Shown: positions 1 through 8,518 of the stretch, in pieces
How positions within the stretch are numbered: position 1 is the first letter of the stretch
Layout of the letters: each line of letters begins with the position of its first letter
DNA from: an uncultured Marinilabiliaceae bacterium
Lineage (GTDB): Bacteria; Bacteroidota; Bacteroidia; Bacteroidales; Marinilabiliaceae
DNA: 64,000 nucleotides
Assembly (NCBI GenBank): GCA_937920475.1
Contig: CALEUX010000009.1
Span: 35,660 to 99,659, forward strand
Reading direction: 5' to 3'
Program-made: the position numbers and the translations under genes
The notes under the pieces: model-generated
The model's database searches: none
Told to the model about the DNA's origin: nothing
Seen by the model: only the letters and a program-made list of their open reading frames with translations

Positions 1-89
1 TAATTGAATTGGCTACCTTTAAAAAAACTGATTTAGAAAAAATGTGGCACAATATTTCGGCCAAAATAATTGAAAAAGGATTATTATAA
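1..89 (+). CDS. 3' end of an unidentified CDS
   Basis: An open frame enters from the left edge (first full codon at base 3) and stops with TAA at 87-89, giving 28 C-terminal residues that end in KIIEKGLL. The piece is hydrophilic and lysine-rich with no motif I recognise. It ends 9 bases before the ATG of the phosphatase gene on the same strand, so it may be the upstream member of that operon. Confidence 0.5.
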   Translation, partial: IELATFKKTDLEKMWHNISAKIIEKGLL

Positions 90-98
90 CAGAACGAA

Positions 99-2711
99 AT
101 GCCTGTTAATACCAACAAAATAAAAGAATGGAGGAAACTATTGTCCCTTAAGGAGGTTTCCTACTCACAGAAATTCATTCTGTTTTCTTCTGTGATTTTT
201 CTGCTTATTCTCATCTGGTCGGGCTTTCTGGCATTAAAAGAAGCCAAGCTTTCATTATTAAATATTATTGCCCTTCATAAAACAGTTTTAGTCTGGTTTA
301 CAGATTCTCTGGTACTTGCCTTGGCATTTTCCGGCATTGTTTACTATAATTTGCTGAAAAACAAGACTCAAAAACTGAGAAATGAAATTGCTGTTTTAAA
401 TGAACGCATTACACATAACATTAATCTGGCTAATAATTTAAAGCAGGCTAAATGGGATAAGCTCAAATCAAATGGAGATATTTTATCCCAAACCCTATTA
501 GATTTGGGTGAAAATATAAAAGAAAGCAAAAAAAGAGAAGAGGAACAAAATTGGATAACCCTGGGTAAAGACCAAATATCGGAACTCCTTCGCAATGCTC
601 ATAATCTGGAAGACCTTTCTGTTTCTGTGTTAAAGGCGCTTATCAATTACATGGGTGGTATTCAGGGAGCATTTTATCTCGAACAAAATAATATTTTGAA
701 GCGAACTGGGATGTATGCCTATGGCCGCCGTCGGTTCGAATACAATGAAATACCTATTGGGAAGGGATTAATAGGTGCTGCCGCCTATGAAAAAGCACTT
801 ATTTTTCGGTCTGAAATACCCGATGATTATTTTACCATTACCTCAGGTTTATTAGGAGAACAAAAGCCCAAAAGTATTTTACTGATACCGCTTTTACAGG
901 AAGAAGCTCTTCAGGGAGTTCTGGAAATCGCATTTCTCGAAAACCGAATTCCCCGGTTTAAAATTAGTTTTGCCGAGGAAGTTGGATCCATAATTGGTCA
1001 AACCATATACAACCTGAAGATTACCACCCGTACCGAAATGCTTCTTAAAGAATCGCAGGAAATGACCAGCACTCTCAAGAAAAATGAAGAGCAGCTACGT
1101 CAAAATGCCCGCGAAATGATTGAAGCCCAGGAAGAATTGGAGCGCAGCAATCAAATGCTTGAAAAACAAATTCAAGAGGTAGCCAATTCACAAAAGAAAC
1201 TGGAAGCTCTGCTCACCAATGCCTCTGAGTTTATTTCAATCTACGACGAGAATCAGGAGCTGGTATTCGAGAGTCCTTCGGTAAAACGAATATTGGGTTA
1301 TTCCGACAATGACATCGTAACTGGTATGGATCCTGATGTTTTAACCCCCCGTGGACTAAAAACCATCAACCAATTATTCCAATACTTAATTGATACTCCG
1401 GGAGGAGAGCAAACAGCACAATACACATACCTTAGAAAGAACGGTGAAAAACTTTTCCTCGAAACCAAAGGGAAGAACCTTCTGCACGACTCCGCTATTC
1501 GCGGTATCATCTTTAACACTCAGGACATTACTGAGCGAAAACGGGCCGAGAAAGAGGAGCGCATGAAAAGCCGCATGCAAAGTTTGTCTGAAAACTCTCC
1601 GGATATGATTATCCGCATCAACCTGTTAGGGAAACTTGTTTATGTAAATCCTGCCGTCACCAGTTTTATCGATTTACCAGCAGCCGACCTGGTTAAGAAA
1701 AGAATTGTGGATCTTGAAATTGACCCACGCTTTATCGATTTCATGCAAGAAACGCTGGCCTATGTTAAAGAACAACAACAACAAATAATTTCCGAAGTGG
1801 CCGTTAGTTCTCAAAATGGAGAACGAATTATGGAAATAAAGGCAATTCCGGAACTTGGCGAAGAAGGTGAATTAGAAACCATTCTTTTTGTTGCTCATGA
1901 TATGACCGAGTTCAAGAAAATTGAACAGGAAATTAAAGAGAAAAACAAAAAGATTTCGGATAGTATCAATTATGCCCAACGAATTCAAACGTCTATTTTA
2001 CCCGACACTCGTCTGTTGCAGGAATTCTTCCCCCGGTCATTCATTTTCTATAGACCAAAGGATGTGGTGAGTGGCGATTTCCCATGGTTTTTCCGTAAAG
2101 ACAACATTTACTATATAGCTGCCGTGGATTGTACCGGACATGGCGTGCCAGGGGCTCTCATAAGTTTTATCGGGCACTTCCTACTCAATAACATCGTAAG
2201 TTTGGAGAACAACCTCACAGCATCTCAAATTCTTGACAACCTTCATCTTGAAGTCAGAAGTACGCTAAAGCAAGATCAGGAAGGAGCTTTAGGCCGCGAT
2301 GGTATGGATTTGGCTCTTTGTAAAATCGACCCGGATAATCAGGTTTTGGAATTCTCAGGAGCCCACCGTCCACTTTATTATTTACGGAAAGGCGAATTAA
2401 CAGAATATCAAGGCACCCGAAAGGGCATTGGAGGTATTCCTTTGGCAAAAAAAGTAGAGAAAGACTTTGAAAACCATATTATTCATTACCAAAAAGGTGA
2501 TCAGATTTTCATTTTTAGTGATGGACTACCCGACCAGTTGGGCGGCCCCGAGCGGAAAAAATATCAGACCAAAAGGATACGTGAAGCCTTAACCGAAAAA
2601 CCAGATGCATCAATGGCTCATTTCTCTCGATACTTTTCAATGGACTTTTATGAATGGTTGGGCGATGAAAAACAAGTTGATGATGTACTTTTGATTGGAA
2701 TTGAATTGTAA
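99..2711 (+). CDS. Membrane-anchored GAF-PAS-PAS-SpoIIE (PP2C-type) protein phosphatase, SiaA-like
   Basis: This is an 870-residue sensor phosphatase. Two membrane helices (about 26-46 and 66-86) are followed by a coiled coil, a GAF domain (about 165-305), another coiled coil, two PAS domains (about 372-485 and 490-610) and a C-terminal SpoIIE/PP2C domain (about 645-868). Metal-binding acidic motifs are present: SGDF with D660, DCTGHG with D677, SDGLPD with D808, and the terminal QVDD pair D861-D862. SpoIIE-type phosphatases remove phosphate from Ser/Thr of small regulatory proteins in partner-switching systems. The next two genes are SiaB-like and SiaC-like, so its likely substrate is the SiaC-like protein at 3332-3712. 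Pseudomonas SiaA has the same catalytic domain but a different sensor region. The signal sensed is unknown. Confidence 0.88.
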   Translation: MPVNTNKIKEWRKLLSLKEVSYSQKFILFSSVIFLLILIWSGFLALKEAKLSLLNIIALHKTVLVWFTDSLVLALAFSGIVYYNLLKNKTQKLRNEIAVLNERITHNINLANNLKQAKWDKLKSNGDILSQTLLDLGENIKESKKREEEQNWITLGKDQISELLRNAHNLEDLSVSVLKALINYMGGIQGAFYLEQNNILKRTGMYAYGRRRFEYNEIPIGKGLIGAAAYEKALIFRSEIPDDYFTITSGLLGEQKPKSILLIPLLQEEALQGVLEIAFLENRIPRFKISFAEEVGSIIGQTIYNLKITTRTEMLLKESQEMTSTLKKNEEQLRQNAREMIEAQEELERSNQMLEKQIQEVANSQKKLEALLTNASEFISIYDENQELVFESPSVKRILGYSDNDIVTGMDPDVLTPRGLKTINQLFQYLIDTPGGEQTAQYTYLRKNGEKLFLETKGKNLLHDSAIRGIIFNTQDITERKRAEKEERMKSRMQSLSENSPDMIIRINLLGKLVYVNPAVTSFIDLPAADLVKKRIVDLEIDPRFIDFMQETLAYVKEQQQQIISEVAVSSQNGERIMEIKAIPELGEEGELETILFVAHDMTEFKKIEQEIKEKNKKISDSINYAQRIQTSILPDTRLLQEFFPRSFIFYRPKDVVSGDFPWFFRKDNIYYIAAVDCTGHGVPGALISFIGHFLLNNIVSLENNLTASQILDNLHLEVRSTLKQDQEGALGRDGMDLALCKIDPDNQVLEFSGAHRPLYYLRKGELTEYQGTRKGIGGIPLAKKVEKDFENHIIHYQKGDQIFIFSDGLPDQLGGPERKKYQTKRIREALTEKPDASMAHFSRYFSMDFYEWLGDEKQVDDVLLIGIEL

Positions 2712-2753
2712 TTATATTTACGTAAATTTAGACACTATTTTGAAATAAACGTC

Positions 2754-3317
2754 ATGGAAAAGGAGAACCAAGGGTTTCTGGAGTTTGCTTATCAACTCTA
2801 CAAAACCATGAAAACCAATGAAATAAATTTGGTTTACGAAGGAGAAGTCACTCAGGAAATAACCAAAACCTTTACTTCTCTTACCGAAAAAAGCCTTTCT
2901 AAAAGTGCGGAATCAAACACCGTGCAAAAGAAGGTTTTTAATGTAATGGTAGAATGTTTACAAAACATCAGTAAACATGCCGACTCTTTAAACGATGAAG
3001 ACGAAGAACGCAGAGGAATTGTAATGGTGAGCAAAGGTGAAGACAGCTACAATATCATTACCGGCAATGTTATTAAAAATGAAAAAGTTCCTGAGCTGAA
3101 AAAAAGCCTTGAGCTCATCAACAGTCTCGATAAAGAAGGTCTCTCAACCCTGTTTAAACAACAGATAAAAGAAACAACCATTTCGGATAAAGGAGGCGCC
3201 GGACTTGGATTAATTGATATTGCAAAAAAAACGGGAAGTAAATTAACTTACCAGTTTAAAGAGCTTAACGAGAATGTCTCCTTTTTCATTTTAACATCTA
3301 CCATTAAGAGAAACTGA
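2754..3317 (+). CDS. SiaB-family (DUF6272-type) Ser/Thr protein kinase
   Basis: A 187-residue cytosolic protein with a GHKL/HATPase-like fold. The N-box is seen as ECLQNISKH (E67, N71) and a glycine-rich ATP-lid motif as GGAGLGLIDIA (from G147). In Pseudomonas aeruginosa, SiaB phosphorylates SiaC on Thr68 and the phosphatase SiaA reverses it. Here the gene lies 42 bp after the SpoIIE phosphatase and 14 bp before the SiaC-like gene, which supports the same kinase role. It could be called simply an anti-sigma-factor-like ATPase, but the DUF1987 neighbour favours SiaB. Confidence 0.82.
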   Translation: MEKENQGFLEFAYQLYKTMKTNEINLVYEGEVTQEITKTFTSLTEKSLSKSAESNTVQKKVFNVMVECLQNISKHADSLNDEDEERRGIVMVSKGEDSYNIITGNVIKNEKVPELKKSLELINSLDKEGLSTLFKQQIKETTISDKGGAGLGLIDIAKKTGSKLTYQFKELNENVSFFILTSTIKRN

Positions 3318-3331
3318 TAAAATTAAGCACC

Positions 3332-3712
3332 ATGAACAATATAAACATCAAAGGTACTGATGATACCCCTTCTGTAATTCTTGACAAGGATAAGGGTTTG
3401 TTTGAAATTTCTGGAAGATCCTTACCGGAGGATGTAAATATGTTTTATGAACAAATTCTGGACTGGATTGACGAATATGCCAAAAGTCCCAACGACAGAA
3501 CAGAGTTCAACTTTAAACTGGAATATTTTAACACGGCTTCTTCAAAAGTCATTCTCGATATTCTTCTTAAATTTGAGGAAATCGTAGAAAATGGAAAAGA
3601 AGTGGTAATTAAATGGCATTACCATGAAGATGAGGAAGATATGCTGGAAGCTGGCGAAGAATATGCTGATATAGTAGAAATTCCTTTTGATTACGTGGTT
3701 TATAATCAATAA
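3332..3712 (+). CDS. SiaC-family regulatory phosphoprotein (DUF1987)
   Basis: A 126-residue acidic protein that matches the DUF1987/SiaC family: an N-terminal beta strand pair, then a YFNTASSK motif before a helix. The Thr of that motif is residue 68, the same number as the phosphorylated Thr68 of Pseudomonas SiaC. In Pseudomonas, unphosphorylated SiaC binds and activates the diguanylate cyclase SiaD. No GGDEF protein is present near this gene, so the effector must differ or lie elsewhere. The next gene, 24 bp downstream, is an ABC transporter with a regulatory N-terminal region, which is the obvious local candidate. That link is inference. Confidence 0.88.
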   Translation: MNNINIKGTDDTPSVILDKDKGLFEISGRSLPEDVNMFYEQILDWIDEYAKSPNDRTEFNFKLEYFNTASSKVILDILLKFEEIVENGKEVVIKWHYHEDEEDMLEAGEEYADIVEIPFDYVVYNQ

Positions 3713-3736
3713 ACCTGTTTGATTGACCTTTAAAAA

Positions 3737-6700
3737 ATGAGCGAAGAAATTCTAAAAGCCCTAATGCAACTGTTTGGCTTGCTGACCAAACAGGACGGTG
3801 GTGTGGAATCCAATGAAACGGAGTATGTTCGCACTTTTCTGAAACAGCAGCTTAATAGCGAGGCAGTTGAAGAATACTTCTCTCTTTTTTTAAGTTTTAC
3901 CGAAGAGGAAAATAAAAGCCGTAATGGCGAGGAGGAAGGAAAGGTTCAACTTACTTCCATGAAAGACTCGGTAAAGATTCTCGGCATTTGCAAAAAAATT
4001 AATAAGCAGCTCAACCGCGAACAAAAAGTAGTAGTTCTGGTTCGGCTCTACGAACTTATCAGCATGGACATGAAGCTGACAGACCAGCGCATGGCCATCG
4101 TCAATACGGTTGCCGATGTTTTTAAACTGCCAAAAAACGAAATTGTTGCCATTGAAGCTTTTGTTCTTCAAAACGATTCTGAAAAACTCGGCTTCCCGGA
4201 TATTTTAATTGCTGACGACCGCGAAGTAGATAACGTTCAATATAAACACATTACCACTACAGGTCTGCATGGAGCCATCCTGGTTTTAAACGTTAAAAGT
4301 GCCGATTTGTACTTTATGCGTTATACTGGCGATCAGGATGTTTTTTTAAATGGCCTTATTATCAGCAACAAACGAGTTTATCTGTTCCCCCAAGGAAGTT
4401 TTATCAGAACACCCAAAGGAAAACCAATTTATTACACCGATGTTGTAAGCCGTTTTCTGGAAGATGCTGATTCTCCTAAAATTTCGTACGAAGTTAAGAA
4501 CGTTCATTTCCGCTTTAAAACAGGCGATGTTGGATTGCGTAACATCAATATTGCCGAAGAGCAAGGGCGGCTGATTGGAATTATGGGTGCATCGGGCGCT
4601 GGTAAAACTACCCTTCTAAATGTTTTGTCAGGTATAGAAACGCCAACTGAAGGCGAAGTTCTCATCAACAATTATAACCTGCACACCGATAAAGAAGAAC
4701 TTAATGGAGTTATCGGTCTCATTCCCCAGGACGACCTGCTCATTGAAGAGCTTACTGTTTTTGAAAATCTCTATTACAACGCCAAACTTTGTTTTAAAGA
4801 TAAGGGCGAAGAGGAATTAACCAACCTTGTTAATGAAACCCTCCAAAACCTTGGACTTTTCGAGCGCCGGCACCTGAAAGTTGGTTCGCCGCTCAATAAA
4901 ATGATTAGTGGTGGCCAAAGAAAACGATTGAATATTGCGCTTGAACTCATTCGCCAACCCTCAGTATTGTTTGTTGATGAACCAACATCAGGACTTTCAT
5001 CACGCGATTCGGAAAACGTTATGAACCTGCTTCAGGAATTGGCGCTTAAAGGGAAATTGATTTTTGTTGTTATTCACCAGCCATCATCGGACATTTATAA
5101 AATGTTCGATAAAATGTTTATTCTCGATACAGGCGGTTACCCCGTATATTATGGTAATCCCGGCGAATCGCTTATTTATTTTAAACAACTGGATGCCCAG
5201 ATTAACAGCGACCAAGGCGAATGTCCAACATGTGGCAACCTTAATCCCGAATTAATTTTCAATATCATCGATGCCAATGTTATTGATGAATATGGAAATT
5301 ATACCAACAAACGAAAAGTGGCACCAGAAGAGTGGTTCCATCATTACGAAAAAAACCATACCGTACCTGATGTTAAAACCATTCAAACATCTCCACCAAA
5401 AAGCCTGAACATTCCTTCGTGGTTTAATCAGTTTAAAATTTACACCTTACGCGATTTTTTTGCAAAAATAAGCAACACGCAATACATTGCCCTCAACCTT
5501 TTGGAGGCACCTTTGCTAGGCTTTATTCTTGCGTATTTGGTGCGTTACATCGCCGACCCAACCTCCAGCCTTTATATTTTCCGTGAAAACGAAAACATCC
5601 CTCCATATATTTTTATGGGCATTGTGGTTGCTTTGTTTTTTGGATTAATTATTAGCGCCGAGGAAATTTTTAAAGATGCCAAAATATTAAAAAGAGAATC
5701 GTTCCTGAATCTGAGTCGCTCCAGCTATTTGAGTTCTAAAATTTTGCTGTTGTTTACCATTTCAGCTATTCAGATGGTTCTGTTTGTGTTAGTAGCCAAT
5801 AGCGTTTTGGGAATCAAAGATATGTACTTTGAATTTTGGATTGCACTCTTCTCCATATCGGCATTTGCTAATATTCTGGGGCTGATTTTATCGGCTTCGT
5901 TTAATTCAATTGTTACCATATACATTCTTATCCCATTGGTAATGATACCCCAGATGGTTTTAGGCGGCGCCATGTTTACTTTCGATAAGTTAAATAAAGA
6001 TTTCACAAGCGTTGATAAAGTTCCGGCGGTGGCTGAATTTATGCCATCAAGGTACGTTTACGAAGGATTAATTGTACACCAGTATAAACACAATAATTTT
6101 AAAAAGAACATTTTTGACGTTGAGCTTGAAGAGAGCAAAAGTGATTTCAAGCAGGTACATTATATACCTGAATTGCGGCAGATTTTAAACGAATGCTCTA
6201 TTCATGTAATTGATGGCAAAGCAAAAAATGATAAAACGTTTGTCAATAACCTTCAGTTGATTCGGAATGAGATTACAAAAGAAATGAGGCGGGTTCCTGG
6301 TTTGCCATTTGCATTGATGGATAAACTATCGCCCGAATATTTCGATACAGCTGTTGCGGCTAGTGTAGACAACTACCTTAACGATTTGCTAAAATACTAC
6401 AGAGGTGTATTTTCAAAGGCAAACTCATTAAAAGATAGGTTTATCAGCACCAATCTCGACCAGGATGCTGCCCGCTTTAACCGTATTAAGGACGATTATT
6501 TTAACGAAAGTATTTCTTCAATAGTACGAAAAGAGTTTGAGAAAAATAAAATTCTTCGCCAGGGAAATAATCTGGTACAAATGGCCGATCCTATTTACCA
6601 GATTCCCGAACCATCAGGCTTTTTATCGTTCAGAACGCACTTTTTTGCACCGGTTAAACACTTAGGTGGGCACTTTTTTGAAACCCTCTGGTTTAACATA

Positions 6701-6805
6701 ACAATTGTTTGGATTTTAACTGCACTGCTTTATGCTGTACTCTACTTTGATCTTCTTAAGAAGGGGCTTAACCTTTTGGGATCAATTAAATGGAGAAAAA
6801 AGTAA
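3737..6805 (+). CDS. TerB-like / ABC ATPase / ABC2 permease fusion transporter
   Basis: A 1022-residue half-transporter of ABCG type. Residues 1-150 are helical and TerB-like. Residues about 160-245 look like a small beta domain, possibly FHA-like. The ABC ATPase (about 250-470) has Walker A GASGAGKTT (K290), signature SGGQ (from S391) and Walker B ending D414-E415. Five hydrophobic segments (about 585-745) form an ABC2 membrane domain. A soluble insert of about 240 residues precedes a last helix near 995. Export of an envelope component or lipid is plausible; the substrate is unknown. It follows the SiaABC-like genes closely and precedes a lipoprotein gene, so the five genes look like one transcription unit. 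Confidence 0.85.
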   Translation: MSEEILKALMQLFGLLTKQDGGVESNETEYVRTFLKQQLNSEAVEEYFSLFLSFTEEENKSRNGEEEGKVQLTSMKDSVKILGICKKINKQLNREQKVVVLVRLYELISMDMKLTDQRMAIVNTVADVFKLPKNEIVAIEAFVLQNDSEKLGFPDILIADDREVDNVQYKHITTTGLHGAILVLNVKSADLYFMRYTGDQDVFLNGLIISNKRVYLFPQGSFIRTPKGKPIYYTDVVSRFLEDADSPKISYEVKNVHFRFKTGDVGLRNINIAEEQGRLIGIMGASGAGKTTLLNVLSGIETPTEGEVLINNYNLHTDKEELNGVIGLIPQDDLLIEELTVFENLYYNAKLCFKDKGEEELTNLVNETLQNLGLFERRHLKVGSPLNKMISGGQRKRLNIALELIRQPSVLFVDEPTSGLSSRDSENVMNLLQELALKGKLIFVVIHQPSSDIYKMFDKMFILDTGGYPVYYGNPGESLIYFKQLDAQINSDQGECPTCGNLNPELIFNIIDANVIDEYGNYTNKRKVAPEEWFHHYEKNHTVPDVKTIQTSPPKSLNIPSWFNQFKIYTLRDFFAKISNTQYIALNLLEAPLLGFILAYLVRYIADPTSSLYIFRENENIPPYIFMGIVVALFFGLIISAEEIFKDAKILKRESFLNLSRSSYLSSKILLLFTISAIQMVLFVLVANSVLGIKDMYFEFWIALFSISAFANILGLILSASFNSIVTIYILIPLVMIPQMVLGGAMFTFDKLNKDFTSVDKVPAVAEFMPSRYVYEGLIVHQYKHNNFKKNIFDVELEESKSDFKQVHYIPELRQILNECSIHVIDGKAKNDKTFVNNLQLIRNEITKEMRRVPGLPFALMDKLSPEYFDTAVAASVDNYLNDLLKYYRGVFSKANSLKDRFISTNLDQDAARFNRIKDDYFNESISSIVRKEFEKNKILRQGNNLVQMADPIYQIPEPSGFLSFRTHFFAPVKHLGGHFFETLWFNITIVWILTALLYAVLYFDLLKKGLNLLGSIKWRKK

Positions 6806-6863
6806 CTTTTATTTTTCATAATAGTATAAAAGACAATATTTGAAAACTTTAAATCGCTTTATC

Positions 6864-7781
6864 ATGTTGAAGAAATTATTTTATTTTTTGTTAATACTAT
6901 CCGGAACACAGTTATTTATCAGCTGCGGCGGTTGTTCGGATAAAAAATCAAAAAGCGGCGATGCTCTTACGCTCAATGATTCACTAATTAGTGATGCGCC
7001 GTTGAAATTATCGGAAGATATTATGGGAGAAGTTATTCAAAACATTTCTTCGCCTGTTGAAATGGCTAACCTTATTAAATCATCGGGAGCAGAATTTTCG
7101 CAGCGCATTTTAAATAACCCCGACAATGTTTCAAGGTACGAAACATCTTATAAAAGAGCTTTAAATCTGGGCGTTTTTAGTGCCGATTTGGGCTACATTA
7201 ACATTTACGATAAAAATAATGTGGTTGTGTCTTACCTTTTAGCGGTTAAAAATCTGGCCGATGGTATCAGGGTTGGGCAATTTTTCGATTTTAATGCACT
7301 GCGCCGTATGGCCTCCAACTCAACCAACCTCGACTCGCTGATGGAAATGTCGGTAACCAGTTTCAATAAAATGGACTCTTACCTGCGCGATCAGAACCGC
7401 AGCAACGTTAGTACACTAATCGTAACCGGAACCTGGATTGAAGGGCTTTATATTGCTTCAAGCGTTGTTAAGGAAACAAAAAGCAAAGAGTTAGCCATTC
7501 GTATTGCTGAACAAAAAAATATCATCGATATTCTTGAAATCATCTTAAGTAACTATATTAGCGAACCCAATTTTGCTACGTTGGTTGAAGATATTCGAGA
7601 GTTAAAGGCTGCTTATGCCCCCATCAGAATAACTACCGAGTTGGCAGAACCAAAGAGAATTGAGAAAGATGGTACACTTATTGTAATTCAGGATGAAATA
7701 AGCACTGTTCACTATACCGAGGAGCAACTGGCTACTATTATGGATCTTATTTCTAAAATTCGTAATAAAATTGTTGAGTAG
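6864..7781 (+). CDS. Putative lipoprotein downstream of the ABC fusion
   Basis: A 305-residue protein with a lipoprotein signal: MLKK, a hydrophobic stretch, then FISC followed by GGC. I place the start at the ATG at 6864 rather than the in-frame TTG at 6840, because the signal peptide then has a normal length. The rest is mostly helical with no motif I recognise. It lies 58 bp after the ABC transporter gene on the same strand and may be an envelope partner of that transporter. No function is assigned. Confidence 0.7.
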   Translation: MLKKLFYFLLILSGTQLFISCGGCSDKKSKSGDALTLNDSLISDAPLKLSEDIMGEVIQNISSPVEMANLIKSSGAEFSQRILNNPDNVSRYETSYKRALNLGVFSADLGYINIYDKNNVVVSYLLAVKNLADGIRVGQFFDFNALRRMASNSTNLDSLMEMSVTSFNKMDSYLRDQNRSNVSTLIVTGTWIEGLYIASSVVKETKSKELAIRIAEQKNIIDILEIILSNYISEPNFATLVEDIRELKAAYAPIRITTELAEPKRIEKDGTLIVIQDEISTVHYTEEQLATIMDLISKIRNKIVE

Positions 7782-7893
7782 TTTTGCATAGATAATCCAT
7801 GCAAAAAGTTAGAAGATAAAATCGTGAAATTAAAACCGGCTGTTACAAGTAACCGCTTGTTTTATTTGACCTTAACAAACAAATATTGACAAT

Positions 7894-8346
7894 ATGAAAA
7901 AAGTATTATTAGGCTTAATACTTGTACTTTCAATAAGTTCTTTCAGCGCCTCGGCACAACAGTGTGATGAATCGCTTAAGAAACAGGCTTTGAAAGAAAT
8001 GGGAGACAGCCAATACATCAAAGACTTTTCCATTGATTTGCGAAAAGCCAAAAAAGATATGAAAACAGGCTTTGTAAAATTTTCTGTGATTTTGCACAGT
8101 CGCAACCAATATAGATTTACAGTTGTTAACCACCCCGGTAATCCAGAAGAGGTTGTAATGCAATTGTTTGATGGTGACCGCATGCTAATCAGCAATTTTG
8201 AAGGTGGAAAAATAACAAAAGCCCCTGATTTTGTTTGCCGCACCACCAAGGTTTACCACCTCACCTTTTCGTTCCGTAGCGGTGAAGAGGGTTGTGCCGA
8301 GGCTGTAATTTCTTTAGTAAAACAGTATGCAGAAGGTGAATTATAA
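7894..8346 (+). CDS. Small secreted protein of unknown function
   Basis: A 150-residue protein with a signal peptide (MKKVLLGLILVLSI, cleavage likely after SASA). Mature residues include three cysteines (CDES near the N-terminus, FVCR and EGCAE near the C-terminus), so a disulfide is possible. The sequence alternates as beta strands in the second half (FSVILHS, YRFTVVN, LTFSFRS). I do not recognise the family. It is followed by a strong inverted repeat that probably ends transcription. Confidence 0.65.
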   Translation: MKKVLLGLILVLSISSFSASAQQCDESLKKQALKEMGDSQYIKDFSIDLRKAKKDMKTGFVKFSVILHSRNQYRFTVVNHPGNPEEVVMQLFDGDRMLISNFEGGKITKAPDFVCRTTKVYHLTFSFRSGEEGCAEAVISLVKQYAEGEL

Positions 8347-8359
8347 TAGTCCTTTACAC

Positions 8360-8486
8360 AAACAAAAAGAGGCCGTCTCAAAAGTCAGAGACACCCTCTT
8401 TTTATTCGTACTCCTACCCGAGTAGTTTTTCAAATACTCAATTTTCAGAGCCTTAAAAAAACTTATGAGACAGCCTCTTTTTGTTT
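8360..8486. repeat. Inverted-repeat intergenic element, terminator or MITE-like
   Basis: The left end (8364-8379) and right end (8467-8482) share an inverted repeat of the form AAAAAGAGGCYGTCTC, and the match continues outwards (AAAC) and inwards. The left end also pairs with 8388-8403 to form a 16-bp stem with two mismatches and a T-rich tail, a good terminator for the + gene. The right end could serve the convergent DUF3999 gene. The terminal inverted repeats of a piece of about 127 bp also resemble a MITE or IS remnant. Confidence 0.65.
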
Positions 8487-8518
8487 TATATCAATTAGTC
8501 TGGAATATTGTCCTTAGG

